From Betaproteobacteria bacterium (GTDB lineage Bacteria > Pseudomonadota > Gammaproteobacteria > Burkholderiales > Ferrovaceae), in assembly GCA_028866015.1 (NCBI GenBank), contig JAGWIW010000002.1, positions 1-64,000 on the forward strand: a stretch of DNA of 64,000 bases. Reading direction: 5' to 3'. The notes under the pieces were generated by a model, which saw only the letters and a list, made by a program, of their open reading frames with translations, was not told the DNA's origin and ran no database searches. The position numbers and the translations under genes are program-made. Positions 9,536 to 18,554 of this stretch are shown here, piece by piece (within the stretch, counting starts at the first letter, position 1; every line of letters starts with the position of its first letter).

Positions 9536-11857
9536 TCAGGGCTGCTTGGCCGGCACCCCGGCTGGCTGACCGGCCGGCAGCGAGCTACCAGGCAACGGAA
9601 CCGCCGTGGGCTGAGTTGTGGTCATTGCGGGAGCAATGAACGGCGATTGCCCGTTATCCGGTCTTGGCATGGGCATCAGGCTTTCGTTGGAAAGAATCCT
9701 CACGTTGGGCTGGAAATTGTCCCTCATGTCCTTCATGAGTCCATAGCGATCGTTGGTAAGCGCATCGCTCTGCTCTGCCGTGCGAATCACATAGGGTCGC
9801 AGGAAAACCATCAGGTTGGTTTTGACGCGCGCCTTGGTTTCGTAACGGAACAGCGCTCCGAGAATCGGGATATCTCCAAGAAAGGGGGTTTTCTCGGTGC
9901 TATCCGTATAACTGTCTTCCAGCAACCCGCCCAGCGCCACGATCTGTCCATCTTCCACCAGCACATTGGATTCGAGGGAGCGCTTGTTGTAGTTCGGGCC
10001 GTAAATGTTGTTGAGGGTGGAATTGTCCACGGTGGAGGATTCCTGGTAGATCTGCAGGCGCACCAGACCACCTTCGGAAATCTGGGGCTTGATGCGCAAG
10101 GTAAGACCCACGTCCTTGCGATCCACCGTCGTGAAGGGGTTGATCGCGCCCGTTATGCCCGTTTGCGCATATTGCCCAGTCACAAACGGAATGTTTGTGG
10201 CAATCACGATTTTGGCTTCCTCGTTGTCCAACGTCAGCAGGTTTGGCGTGGACAGCACGTTGACGCCGGAAATATTGCTGACCGCACGCGCCAGTGCCGA
10301 CAGGCCCATCACCCCGTTGTAGTTGTGCAGCACCCCGATGTTGGTGCCGGCGGAAGGCAACACCCCGGCCGTGGCTGCGGTGGCTGTGGCTCCCAGGTTC
10401 AGCAGGTTGCCTGCCTGGCTACCCAGCGTGATGATGTTGCTGCCAGGAGTGCCTGCATTGAAATTGGTGCCCAGGAAAGTCTGCGTGTTGCCGGCTCCCA
10501 GCAGTCCCTGCAACTGCACGCCAAACTCTTCGGCGTTGTTGTTGGACACTTCCACGATCATGGATTCCACGTAAATCTGGGCCCGGCGCGCGTCCAGGCG
10601 GTCGATCACTGCTCGCAAGTTGCGATAGACGCGCTCGTTCGCCGTGATGATGATGGAATTGGTACTGGGGTCTGCCTGGATCATGCCCGCTGGAATGCTG
10701 CCCCCCGACCCGCCTGCCGCACTGGTCTTCATGGTGCTTCCACCACCCAGTGGCGATGCGGCCGTGGAAGAGAGGCTGCTGCCGGAAGTTCCGCCGGGCA
10801 GGGCTCCAGGGGTTCCGGGAGTGCTTGTGCCTGCCGTGCCACCAGTCAAAGCGCCCCCAGAACCTGAGCCGCTGAAGGAATGGCTGTCACTGCTGGTGAT
10901 GGCGCTGCCGTCCGCGGACACGATGCCTCGCAGGGTCTGGGCCAGCTTGGTGGCTTCGGCATTCTTGAGCGGTACCACCCAGATGTTGCCCGGCTGCACC
11001 GTGGGCGTGTCCAGTTTTTCCACAAGACTGCGGATTTGGCTCGCACGGGTGACTGTGGCCGCCTTGAGGATGATGCTGTTGGTGCGCGGTTCAGGCACCG
11101 CAATGGTGCGAATGGCCGGATCAGCATTGGTGTTTCCGGTTTCGGTCAGGCGGTTGATGATGCCGGCAATGTCGATGGCGAGCCCGTACTTGATGGGAAT
11201 GACGTCCACATCCCCAACCAGTGGTGCATCGATGGCATTCACGATGCGTGCGATGCGACGCAGATTTTCCGAATAATCGGTCACAACGAGCGTGTTGTTG
11301 GCAGGGTAAGCGGTGATGGTGTTATTGGGTGCGATAAGGGGTCGCAGCACCGGCACCAGGTTGTTGGCAGACTCGTACTTGAGCCGAAATACCTGCGTCA
11401 CGATCTGGTCGCCAGGTGGAGGCATTTCCACCGGCCCTCCGGCACCGCTTGCATCCACCCTGACCGGCCCCCCCTGAAGCTTGGCATCCGCTTCGGGCAC
11501 CACCCGGTAAACGCCCGCCCCTTCCACCAGGGCATAGCCGTGCATGCGCAAAGCGGCTGTCAGGGTAGTCAACACTTCTGTCGGTGTTTGCGGTTTGTCG
11601 CTGGTGAGGTTCATGGTCCCTTTCACGCGCGGATCCACCAGGATGTTTTTGCCGATCGCGTCACCCACTGCCTTGATCACTCCTTCAATGTCGGCATCAG
11701 TGAAATTGAGGGAAATGAGGCCTGGGCCATGGTATTTTGTTTCAGCCGCGGCAGGCGATGCCGGGGCAGAAGAATCTGCCCCCCAGGCAGGTTGCAGTAC
11801 CGTGAGCAGCCCCATCAGGAGGACACCGGCAGAGCGGCATGAAATGGTCATAAGCAT
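9536..11857 (-). CDS. gspD: Type II secretion outer-membrane secretin GspD
   Basis: The 773-residue precursor has a Sec signal peptide ending near AWGA (residue 27), then the N0-N3 ring-forming domains (N0 begins [17 protein letters not shown]). A Gly/Ser-rich linker lies within N3 (about 340-410), and the secretin barrel core contains the VPFVTG motif and the conserved C-terminal block [20 protein letters not shown]. It forms the outer-membrane channel for folded exoproteins. No GspS pilotin gene is visible. The tail after the barrel is Pro/Gln-rich. The start at 11857 has an AGGA site; an ATG two codons later is also possible. Confidence 0.96.
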   Translation of the reverse strand: MLMTISCRSAGVLLMGLLTVLQPAWGADSSAPASPAAAETKYHGPGLISLNFTDADIEGVIKAVGDAIGKNILVDPRVKGTMNLTSDKPQTPTEVLTTLTAALRMHGYALVEGAGVYRVVPEADAKLQGGPVRVDASGAGGPVEMPPPGDQIVTQVFRLKYESANNLVPVLRPLIAPNNTITAYPANNTLVVTDYSENLRRIARIVNAIDAPLVGDVDVIPIKYGLAIDIAGIINRLTETGNTNADPAIRTIAVPEPRTNSIILKAATVTRASQIRSLVEKLDTPTVQPGNIWVVPLKNAEATKLAQTLRGIVSADGSAITSSDSHSFSGSGSGGALTGGTAGTSTPGTPGALPGGTSGSSLSSTAASPLGGGSTMKTSAAGGSGGSIPAGMIQADPSTNSIIITANERVYRNLRAVIDRLDARRAQIYVESMIVEVSNNNAEEFGVQLQGLLGAGNTQTFLGTNFNAGTPGSNIITLGSQAGNLLNLGATATAATAGVLPSAGTNIGVLHNYNGVMGLSALARAVSNISGVNVLSTPNLLTLDNEEAKIVIATNIPFVTGQYAQTGITGAINPFTTVDRKDVGLTLRIKPQISEGGLVRLQIYQESSTVDNSTLNNIYGPNYNKRSLESNVLVEDGQIVALGGLLEDSYTDSTEKTPFLGDIPILGALFRYETKARVKTNLMVFLRPYVIRTAEQSDALTNDRYGLMKDMRDNFQPNVRILSNESLMPMPRPDNGQSPFIAPAMTTTQPTAVPLPGSSLPAGQPAGVPAKQP

Positions 11858-11862
11858 CGATC

Positions 11863-12615
11863 CTAGAAATGCAGGCGCGTGACGGCGCCATCCCGTTTTC
11901 CCAAAATACTGAGCAAACCGATCAATTGCGGTTCTGCCGCGTCGCTGGCCGTAGCCTGCCCGTCAAAACCCAGCCGCCCCCTCACCAGCGAACCCTGGCC
12001 TGAAAGCATGAGAGGGCCCGATATTGTTTCCAGGTCCAGTTTCCCGCCCAAGGGCCCCCAGGCCAGATGTACCCGGTAATGTCCGAGCGGCGCCACCGGC
12101 GACAGACGGGAACTGAGTCCATCTGCGTCCAGTGCCAGGGACATCAGTGCTTCTGGCCCTGACGCCCCATATCGCCAATCGAACCCGTCCCAGCGCACTT
12201 TCAATGGTCCGGCCAGGCGCAGGGTATTGAACGGGGCACCGAGACCGGTCAGAACCTGTGCCGGAAAATCATATTGGCCCCCATCCAGGTGCACCTGCCG
12301 CCAGCCCAGATTTCCGGAAAGCCGCCCATGGACTTCAAGGCTCTCCGACTCGAGGCGAAAACCCAGGCCCGAAAACCGCGGGGTGAAACGCCAGTGCATG
12401 CGTCCCGGCAACCTCCCGCCTGCCCTCGGTCCGTTCATGAGCACCAGAACGCCGGAGCCCGACCAGAACGTTCCCTCGCTTTCAGCCAGGATCACCCGTT
12501 CCTGGCTCCATTGAGCAAGGCGTACAGCCACCCAGGACGCCGGCAGATCATGGATGGCGACTCCGGTGGCGATAACGAAAAAAACCAGGCCTGCCCAGAT
12601 TGTGCGCGCCTTCAT
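11863..12615 (-). CDS. gspN: Type II secretion protein GspN
   Basis: The protein has 250 residues, with one N-terminal transmembrane helix (about 6-22) and a periplasmic body rich in beta-structure, as in GspN. The chosen ATG overlaps the gspM stop in an ATGA arrangement, the usual sign of translational coupling; a longer in-frame reading upstream overlaps gspM and is rejected. GspN is an accessory inner-membrane component present in only some T2SS. The sequence is weakly conserved, so the assignment rests partly on the gspM-gspN-gspD order. Confidence 0.82.
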   Translation of the reverse strand: MKARTIWAGLVFFVIATGVAIHDLPASWVAVRLAQWSQERVILAESEGTFWSGSGVLVLMNGPRAGGRLPGRMHWRFTPRFSGLGFRLESESLEVHGRLSGNLGWRQVHLDGGQYDFPAQVLTGLGAPFNTLRLAGPLKVRWDGFDWRYGASGPEALMSLALDADGLSSRLSPVAPLGHYRVHLAWGPLGGKLDLETISGPLMLSGQGSLVRGRLGFDGQATASDAAEPQLIGLLSILGKRDGAVTRLHF

Positions 12616-13127
12616 GGCCGCTCCACTCCACGCAACACCAGGTGGGCATTGACATTGCCGGGCCGAAGGGCACGTTCGACATGCCCCTCCACCACAGTCA
12701 CGCGCCACTTCTGGCGGACCTGGTCTAGCCAATCCGCCATTGTACTAAAAGGCGCTTCACGCCACTCAAGGGCGAATCGGCCATCACTCCGACGCTCCAC
12801 CTTGAGTCCGGACAGCCGCAGATCGTGCAGCGACTGTTGCAACAGTCCTTCCAGCTCGGAGCCGCCAGGTACTGTGCTGGCACCATGACTGCGGGCCAGC
12901 ATCAGTTCCCCTGCCATGGCCTGCATGCGCGCCTGCTCGATGCGCAGTTCCGGAATCTCCCGCTGAAGCTGTGCCACATGGGTTTTCGCTGGCTGCCACA
13001 GCAGCACATAGGCAGCCAAGGCAACCACCAGCACTCCCAGCACGCCCAACACCATACGTTCCCGCGAAGTTCGGGCCTGCCAAAACGGCAGAAAGTAAGC
13101 ACGCCAATCGATCAGCCGGGCCTTCAT
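12612..13127 (-). CDS. gspM: Type II secretion protein GspM
   Basis: The 171-residue bitopic protein has a short cytoplasmic N-terminus ending in a FWQARTSRERMVL motif typical of GspM, one transmembrane helix (about 26-43), a coiled-coil stretch (about 45-80) and a small periplasmic ferredoxin-like domain. GspM partners GspL in the assembly platform. The ATG at 13127 overlaps the gspL stop (ATGA), so it is preferred over an ATG eight codons upstream. Confidence 0.9.
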   Translation of the reverse strand: MKARLIDWRAYFLPFWQARTSRERMVLGVLGVLVVALAAYVLLWQPAKTHVAQLQREIPELRIEQARMQAMAGELMLARSHGASTVPGGSELEGLLQQSLHDLRLSGLKVERRSDGRFALEWREAPFSTMADWLDQVRQKWRVTVVEGHVERALRPGNVNAHLVLRGVERP

Positions 13128-14326
13128 CGCCCACTCCCCGACAGGCGCCACAGACCCCGCCCCTGATTCTGGAACACAAGGCCCTGCGCGCCTGCCCGCT
13201 TGGCCAGCGCGTCAGCCCCGTACCCCGGCTTGAAATGCACCAGCAAACTGTCGTCGCGGTAATCCAGCTGTTGCAAGGTGTCGGCGGGTTCGTTGGCAAG
13301 CAACGCAGCAAGCCGGGCTGCCAGGACAGGAAACTCTCCCGGGGATGTGCCTCCCTGCGCCACGCGCAGGTTTTCCAGGGCACGCTTGAGCACTACGGCC
13401 GGCGCGATGCCTGGCGGAGCCTCGGGCAGGGTATCGCGCACCAGAGTGCGCATGCCCTGTTCAAGACTGTGCTTCTGCCAGGCCAGCTTCATCCAATACA
13501 GGTTGAGGAACAGCACCTGCAGAAGCAAGGCTGCGGCAAGCAGCAACAGGGCCGGTCGCCAAGGCCTGAAACGCTCCCATAGCCCCGCCAGCGGAGCTGC
13601 AAATTCAAACTGGCGCAGGTTGAAAGCCCCTGAGACAAGTCCGCCCAAAGCCCAGGCTCTCAGGCCACCACCGGCTTGCGGCTGTACGCCCTCAGGCAGG
13701 ACCAACTGACCGCTCCACGCTTCGCTTGGATCCCAGCGCAATCCCCAGCCGGAACTGCCTTTGCCGTGCCAGCTCAATACCGTCTGGCGCAAACCCGGAG
13801 CATCAGCCTGCCCCACGGGGGCGTCAAAAGTCAGCAGCGTTCCCTCTGGTTGCAGCAACTGGGCAGGCAGGATTTCATGGTGCGTGAGCCCTGCCCTGGA
13901 AAACGCATCGTGCACGAAACGCATCCAGGCTCGGTCCACCACGGCCACGGTTCGTTCCTGCGGTACGGCGGGATGCGGGGACAGGGCAAAATGGCATTGG
14001 TCCACTGGCTGGATGAGGGACTCTTCCAGAAGATTGGCCAGTGCTTCGCGCAAACGGGAAGCCGGCAAAGAATCCAGATGAGGCCAAGCGGCAGCCAGAA
14101 TCAGGACATCTGCCGAAGGCATCACCAACACCAGACGCTCGGCTGCAGGCAGCTCGGCCAACGGCGCAGTCCCTTCGCGCAACAGGCGCGGGGAAACAGT
14201 GCCGCCTGCCGTCAGCACAAAGGGCAATGAGCCCAAAGACCAGCGGTCGGGCTCCGCCGAGGGCTTGAGGGGCAATGCCACCCAGCAGGTCATCGGCTCC
14301 GAAATTTCCTCATCCTCCCAAATCAA
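13124..14326 (-). CDS. gspL: Type II secretion protein GspL
   Basis: This is a 400-residue platform protein with a large cytoplasmic actin-like domain (about 1-240), one transmembrane segment near 255-275 (RPALLLLAAALLLQVLFL) and a C-terminal periplasmic ferredoxin-like domain. It links the ATPase GspE in the cytoplasm with GspM and the pseudopilus in the periplasm. It overlaps gspK by 17 bp and gspM by 4 bp, consistent with tight translational coupling. Confidence 0.92.
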   Translation of the reverse strand: MIWEDEEISEPMTCWVALPLKPSAEPDRWSLGSLPFVLTAGGTVSPRLLREGTAPLAELPAAERLVLVMPSADVLILAAAWPHLDSLPASRLREALANLLEESLIQPVDQCHFALSPHPAVPQERTVAVVDRAWMRFVHDAFSRAGLTHHEILPAQLLQPEGTLLTFDAPVGQADAPGLRQTVLSWHGKGSSGWGLRWDPSEAWSGQLVLPEGVQPQAGGGLRAWALGGLVSGAFNLRQFEFAAPLAGLWERFRPWRPALLLLAAALLLQVLFLNLYWMKLAWQKHSLEQGMRTLVRDTLPEAPPGIAPAVVLKRALENLRVAQGGTSPGEFPVLAARLAALLANEPADTLQQLDYRDDSLLVHFKPGYGADALAKRAGAQGLVFQNQGRGLWRLSGSGR

Positions 14327-15314
14327 TCCCGTCCGGCAGGCCGGGTTTCATCCATAATACCTGCGTTATGTTGATGGAGCCGATGCGCCGGGCCACCAGC
14401 GCCTGCTGGGTAACCGTGATCCTTCCGTGCCGCAACCGCTCCAGCACCCAGAAATATTCAGAGTTCACATTAAGATTGCGTGTGCTCACGGGCAGGGCCT
14501 GGGGCGCACGCTGATGAACCCGGTTGACCAAGGCACCATAATCCACAAAAAAAGCCTGCCCCCGATCCGTCACCACCTGCTGAGCCACTCCTGGGTCAAT
14601 CGCCAGCACAGCGGCCAGCACAGCCGCCGGTGCAGTATTGGCATTGACCGCTGTGGGCCTTGGCAGCACCACGGTGAGGGCACCCAGCCGAGCCAGTGCA
14701 TCCGGTGTCGCGCCAGGAATCACCCCCAGCAGGTCCTCCACCCGCATGATAGGCAGCGGCGCATCGCCCATGGCCGTCTGGGGCAGATGGCTTTGCATCA
14801 TGAACTGGGCCACGATGGGGGCACCCGAAGCATCGAGACCGACACTTTGAAGCAAGCGGGCAAAAATTGCCACCGCCTCTCTGTTAATGCCGGTGGCACT
14901 CACCCAGCCCCGGTCTCCCATCGGGTTATTCACTTCCACCAGCGAAGTCAGATTGAAACGGGACTGCGCATCCACAATTGCTCCGGACAACCAGGTTTCC
15001 TCAGCACCGGCCGGTGTCGCCGCCCCCATGCCCTGGCGTTGCAAAAACTCCGACAGGGGAGTTTCCGCGATGGGTATAGCCCACACTTCCCCCAAATGGT
15101 CCACAGTGCGCGTGCGAAACAGATCTTCGCGCAGGATGAGACGAGCCCAGTCTACCGCTCCCGTACCCAGCCACAGGGCCTGATCGCGCAAGCGCTGGTT
15201 TTCAAGCTGCCGGATGCGCACGTGCTCCCGCCACAGCAATCCGCTCACCAGGGTTGCCACCAGGGTTGCCACCAGCATGGCCGCCAGCAATGCCGCACCG
15301 CGTTGGCCACGCAT
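14310..15314 (-). CDS. gspK: Type II secretion minor pseudopilin GspK
   Basis: The 334-residue minor pseudopilin has a short prepilin leader (MRGQRG) before a hydrophobic stretch (AALLAAMLVATLVATLVSGLLW). The position-5 glutamate of other pseudopilins is absent, as in true GspK. The large C-terminal domain includes the SAM-like region with the NANTAPAAVLAA motif. GspK caps the pseudopilus tip with GspI and GspJ. The start at 15314 overlaps the gspJ stop (TGATG). The VATLVATL repeat is encoded by a 12-bp tandem duplication around 15249-15275. Confidence 0.93.
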   Translation of the reverse strand: MRGQRGAALLAAMLVATLVATLVSGLLWREHVRIRQLENQRLRDQALWLGTGAVDWARLILREDLFRTRTVDHLGEVWAIPIAETPLSEFLQRQGMGAATPAGAEETWLSGAIVDAQSRFNLTSLVEVNNPMGDRGWVSATGINREAVAIFARLLQSVGLDASGAPIVAQFMMQSHLPQTAMGDAPLPIMRVEDLLGVIPGATPDALARLGALTVVLPRPTAVNANTAPAAVLAAVLAIDPGVAQQVVTDRGQAFFVDYGALVNRVHQRAPQALPVSTRNLNVNSEYFWVLERLRHGRITVTQQALVARRIGSINITQVLWMKPGLPDGIDLGG

Positions 15315-15958
15315 CAGCTCTGCCCCGTCAGACACACTTCGCGCATGGGAGCACCGCCTTCAGGCACCCCCACGGTCAATTCCAGCCCCAGCAGCAACGG
15401 GTTCCCAGCCTGCCCCGGCGTCAGCCACTGCTGATTGATCTGAGCGCTATTGGCACTCCAGTCCGCGCCTTCCATGAATCCTCGGGCTGCAATCCCCGTA
15501 CTCTGGCTCATCAGCTGTACCGCCATGAGCGAGTACAGGGAATCGAGCGCTGTTCCTTTAGCCAGGGCATTCCAACTCTGGAGCAGTTCGGACCGCGTCA
15601 GGACCGGAGGTGATTCGATCCGCTCCACCCGTCCCTCTGTCCAGCGATAGCTGACCAGCACGGTATGGCGAGCCCCGTTCCCGTCGACACGGGTACGGAT
15701 GAGGTCGATGCGGTTTTCCTGGAAATGCAGCGGTACGCCTACAAGCCACAGGTCAGGCGAACCCAGTTCATGGCAATCGTTTTCCCACTGGGCAAACAAC
15801 GTGCGCACACCGTCAAACTGATGCCCGCGGTTAGCCAGTGCTTCCCGGGTACGCACCATGGAATCAAGGGCTCGCCAGGACATCATGGACATGACGGCGA
15901 GCAGCAGCAAGGCCACCATCATCTCAATCAGGGTGAAGCCCTCCGTCCTAGAGCACAT
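15314..15958 (-). CDS. gspJ: Type II secretion minor pseudopilin GspJ
   Basis: The 214-residue minor pseudopilin has a prepilin signature: a short leader ending in Gly, then FTLIEMMVALLLLAVMSMM with the conserved Glu5. The rest is a beta-rich periplasmic domain. It forms the tip complex with GspI and GspK. The start MCSRTEG overlaps the end of gspI by 11 bp; a longer in-frame start is rejected because it would precede the normal short leader with extra basic sequence. Confidence 0.92.
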   Translation of the reverse strand: MCSRTEGFTLIEMMVALLLLAVMSMMSWRALDSMVRTREALANRGHQFDGVRTLFAQWENDCHELGSPDLWLVGVPLHFQENRIDLIRTRVDGNGARHTVLVSYRWTEGRVERIESPPVLTRSELLQSWNALAKGTALDSLYSLMAVQLMSQSTGIAARGFMEGADWSANSAQINQQWLTPGQAGNPLLLGLELTVGVPEGGAPMREVCLTGQS

Positions 15959-16328
15959 GGGCTTGACCGTTCGCAAGCAGGCTGACTGCGGTGGCAAGTA
16001 CTGTCGAATCGCCCGCCGCAGTCACACTCACTTGTACCCGCCGGAATGCCGGGTTGGGGGTATCGGCCACCTGCTCTCGACACTGCAGCACATACGGCCC
16101 CTGGGAACAATCGAACATGCGCTCCCCCACGTCGGGCCAGATTCGGCGCATGCGCAGTTCTGCCAGATCGTTGTCAGCACTCCACTGGGCTGCAAGCCTT
16201 GGCGTCAGGTCATTGCTGGCCTGGGTGACAACGCCAAGCGCCCGCATCCCTGCCGCCAGGGCCACACCCATCACGAACAAGGCCACCAGCACTTCGATCA
16301 GGGTAAAACCTGCAGCTCGCTGATTCAT
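15948..16328 (-). CDS. gspI: Type II secretion minor pseudopilin GspI
   Basis: The 126-residue protein starts MNQRAAG then FTLIEVLVALFVMGVALAA, a canonical prepilin-peptidase cleavage site with Glu5. Two cysteines in the C-terminal half (C-x7-C, FDCSQGPYVLQC) match the GspI family. It nucleates the tip complex of the pseudopilus. It begins 4 bp after gspH ends. Confidence 0.93.
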   Translation of the reverse strand: MNQRAAGFTLIEVLVALFVMGVALAAGMRALGVVTQASNDLTPRLAAQWSADNDLAELRMRRIWPDVGERMFDCSQGPYVLQCREQVADTPNPAFRRVQVSVTAAGDSTVLATAVSLLANGQAHVL

Positions 16329-16332
16329 GGGG

Positions 16333-16821
16333 TTAACGGCCTACCTGATAGTTTCCCAGTCCGTCGGAGACTACACGGGCCTGCTGATTGCCGCGCTGCA
16401 GGAACAAACTCCCGTTGTCCATGGCTTCCTGGCCAACCCAATACTGAAGACGCGACACGGATTCCCCTCCCCCGCCCAAACCACCTTCAAGACCGACCCC
16501 GTCGAGAGCGGGATCGAACCGCCCGCCAGGCAGTTCATCGTCCGGAACGGGTTGCGGGCCTTGTGGCCCGGACTCGAAAAAACGCCAGCCCTGACGGTCC
16601 AGGAGCAGCAGTAAGGGATGCCCCGTCAGGCGTGCCTCGTCCGCAGCCAAATTCATCACGGCGGCCAGGCGTTCACCTTCTTCAACCAGGGGACGATTTT
16701 GGGGAGAACGGACTGACAGGGTGACCATTCCGAGCATGATCCCCATCAGCACCAGCACCACCAGCAATTCAATCAGGGTAAAACCGGCTTCACGAACCCC
16801 AGTTGCCGATGTCTGCGTCAT
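16333..16821 (-). CDS. gspH: Type II secretion minor pseudopilin GspH
   Basis: The predicted 162-residue minor pseudopilin has leader MTQTSATGVREAG and the N-methylation helix FTLIELLVVLVLMGIMLGMV. The C-terminal domain is of GspH/FimT type. The start is placed at the MTQTS methionine, giving a 32-bp overlap with gspG; the much longer in-frame reading covers gspG and gives an unlikely leader. It joins the GspG main fibre to the tip complex. Confidence 0.88.
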   Translation of the reverse strand: MTQTSATGVREAGFTLIELLVVLVLMGIMLGMVTLSVRSPQNRPLVEEGERLAAVMNLAADEARLTGHPLLLLLDRQGWRFFESGPQGPQPVPDDELPGGRFDPALDGVGLEGGLGGGGESVSRLQYWVGQEAMDNGSLFLQRGNQQARVVSDGLGNYQVGR

Positions 16822-17257
16822 TGCCCTCACCGCCGGCTTTGCCATCGGCCCCAAAACTCCAGACATCAAGTTCACCGTGTTGTCCGGGACTGGCGTATTG
16901 ATAGGGATGACCCCAGGGATCTTTGGGAAGCTGATCAAGACAGGCCTTCCAGTTATTCGGGACCGGCTCGGCGGAAGGTTTGGCAACAAGGGCTGACAAC
17001 CCCTGTTCCGTGGTGGGATAGCGACCATTGTCCAACCGATAAAGCTTGAGCGCCTGGACGATACTGGCAATATCCTGCCGGGCCGCGATGCGGCGGGCCT
17101 GGTCGGGCCGGTCCATGACGCGTGGAACCACGAGGGCTGCCAGAATACCGATGATGATCATGACCACCATGATCTCGATCAACGTGAAACCTGCCTGGGC
17201 ATGGCGCTCATGGGCGCGCAACGCTGGGCGATTTGGAGAAAGGCACGGCAAGTTCAT
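16790..17257 (-). CDS. gspG: Type II secretion major pseudopilin GspG
   Basis: The 155-residue major pseudopilin has leader ending HAQAG, then FTLIEIMVVMIIIGILAALVVP with Glu5. The C-terminal hallmarks are present: DNGRYPTTEQGL, DPWGHPYQY and the calcium-binding loop DVWSFGADGKAGGEGNDADIGNW. It polymerises into the pseudopilus piston. It is the first gene of the minus-strand gsp operon and is divergent from gspC across 85 bp that must hold both promoters. The prepilin peptidase (GspO/PilD) is not in the window. Confidence 0.96.
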   Translation of the reverse strand: MNLPCLSPNRPALRAHERHAQAGFTLIEIMVVMIIIGILAALVVPRVMDRPDQARRIAARQDIASIVQALKLYRLDNGRYPTTEQGLSALVAKPSAEPVPNNWKACLDQLPKDPWGHPYQYASPGQHGELDVWSFGADGKAGGEGNDADIGNWGS

Positions 17258-17342
17258 GGTACCCAGATGCTACCGGATTCAGGTGTCATTTGCCAGCAGC
17301 CTCTGGTGATCCGGGGCAAAAAACAGTATCGTGGAACCCATC

Positions 17343-17786
17343 ATGGCAACCCTTCATTTTTATCGTCCAACGCCCTGGATGCCGACCCTGGCCACATTAG
17401 CAGCCACTGCCGTTCTGGCTGCAATCCTGGCCTCCTGGACCATTCGCCTGTTTGCCCCGTCTCCCCTGCCCATTCCTCCAGCTGCCCTGCAGGAACGCAC
17501 GGACACGGCGGGACTGGTATGGCGCGGCCTGTTTTCCGGCCGGAACGTAGGCCCAATCGTCCTGCGTGGCGTTGTTGTGGCCGGCCCCTCCGACAGTGCT
17601 GCGGTGCTTTCTGTAAACGGGGCCCCAGGCCGGGCCTATCGCATCGGGCAGGAGGTGGCTTCCGGCGTGCGGCTGGTGGAAGTGGGGCCGCGCTCCGCCA
17701 CCCTGGACCGCAACGGTGTACGCGAAACCCTGCCCCTGCCAACTAGGGGCAGCTCCACCAAAATTGGCCCGTCACCCGCGCGTTGA
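17343..17786 (+). CDS. gspC: Short type II secretion protein GspC (no PDZ domain)
   Basis: The 147-residue bitopic protein has one transmembrane helix (about 14-35) and a periplasmic homology region (about 55-130) containing LFSGR...IVLRGVVVAG and DRNGVRETLPL, diagnostic of GspC. The usual C-terminal PDZ or coiled-coil domain is missing, so it is a short-form GspC. It links GspD in the outer membrane to the GspL/M platform. It is transcribed divergently from gspG. An in-frame GTG at 17331 would add four residues. Its 3' end overlaps the next gene. Confidence 0.85.
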   Translation: MATLHFYRPTPWMPTLATLAATAVLAAILASWTIRLFAPSPLPIPPAALQERTDTAGLVWRGLFSGRNVGPIVLRGVVVAGPSDSAAVLSVNGAPGRAYRIGQEVASGVRLVEVGPRSATLDRNGVRETLPLPTRGSSTKIGPSPAR

Positions 17787-18468
17787 CCTCTGGCGCGGCA
17801 GCGCTGTCCTCATGATGGTGGCCTACCATGGCTGCTATGACCTTACCTATTTCGGGTACGCACATTTCAGGATGCTGGAAGATCCCCGGTGGATTGCCTG
17901 GCGCACCGTCATCGTCTCGAGCTTCGTACTCCTGTCCGGATTCAGCATGGCGCTGGGCCGCGAAGGATCACAGCGTGGTTTTGGCAAGCGCCTGCTTCAG
18001 CTGGGAGGCTGTGCTCTCCTGGTGAGTGCGGCAACGAGCTTGTTATTCGGTCCACGCTGGATTTATTTTGGTGTCCTCCATTTCTTTTTTGTCGCGACCC
18101 TGGTTACTGCTCCCCTGCGCCGTCACCCGGACGCCCTCGTTCTGGCCGGATCAGCCCTTTTCGTTGCCGGCTGGACTTTGGGTTGGGATGCCATGAATGC
18201 AAGAACCCTCAACTGGATTGGCTTCGCCAGCCAAAAACCATTCACTGAAGACTACGCCCCTCTGATTCCCTGGCTGGGCTTGCTGTGGATCGGCTTCTGG
18301 GCCGGATGCCGTTTTCCTTCGCTGGCCGGACCGGCTCCTTCCGCCTCCCCAAAACCCCAGTCTCCACCGATGGTGGCTACCACATTCCTGGGACGACATA
18401 GTCTTGTCGCCTACATGCTGCATCAGCCACTGCTGTTTGCATTGCTCTACCTCATCCACCGGCTTTGA
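17716..18468 (+). CDS. DUF1624 (HGSNAT catalytic-domain-like) membrane protein
   Basis: The protein has up to 250 residues and seven or eight transmembrane segments, starting with RVDLWRGSAVLMMVAYHGCYDL. This is the signature of the DUF1624/heparan-alpha-glucosaminide N-acetyltransferase-like family, with the active-site-like His in the first helix region. These proteins probably move acyl groups across the inner membrane; the substrate is unknown. The annotated GTG start overlaps gspC by 71 bp. A TTG at 17764, just before the conserved RVDLWRG, is an alternative. The terminator downstream (18479-18507) belongs to the convergent gene. Confidence 0.78.
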   Translation: MYAKPCPCQLGAAPPKLARHPRVDLWRGSAVLMMVAYHGCYDLTYFGYAHFRMLEDPRWIAWRTVIVSSFVLLSGFSMALGREGSQRGFGKRLLQLGGCALLVSAATSLLFGPRWIYFGVLHFFFVATLVTAPLRRHPDALVLAGSALFVAGWTLGWDAMNARTLNWIGFASQKPFTEDYAPLIPWLGLLWIGFWAGCRFPSLAGPAPSASPKPQSPPMVATTFLGRHSLVAYMLHQPLLFALLYLIHRL

Positions 18469-18478
18469 AGCCTCCCCC

Positions 18479-18507
18479 AAAAAAAAGTCCCCTCTCGAAG
18501 AGGGGAC
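18479..18507 (-). terminator. Rho-independent terminator of the DUF5666 lipoprotein gene
   Basis: A perfect 9-bp stem (GTCCCCTCT with AGAGGGGAC, 18487-18495 and 18499-18507) and a 3-nt loop are followed on the minus strand by eight consecutive T. It lies 48 bp past the lipoprotein stop codon. On the plus strand an A-rich tail gives only weak bidirectional potential for the DUF1624 gene. Confidence 0.85.
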
Positions 18508-18554
18508 AAGAAAAACACCCAGGGGGTTGGGCGTTTTGGAGCGGGTTGACCACA

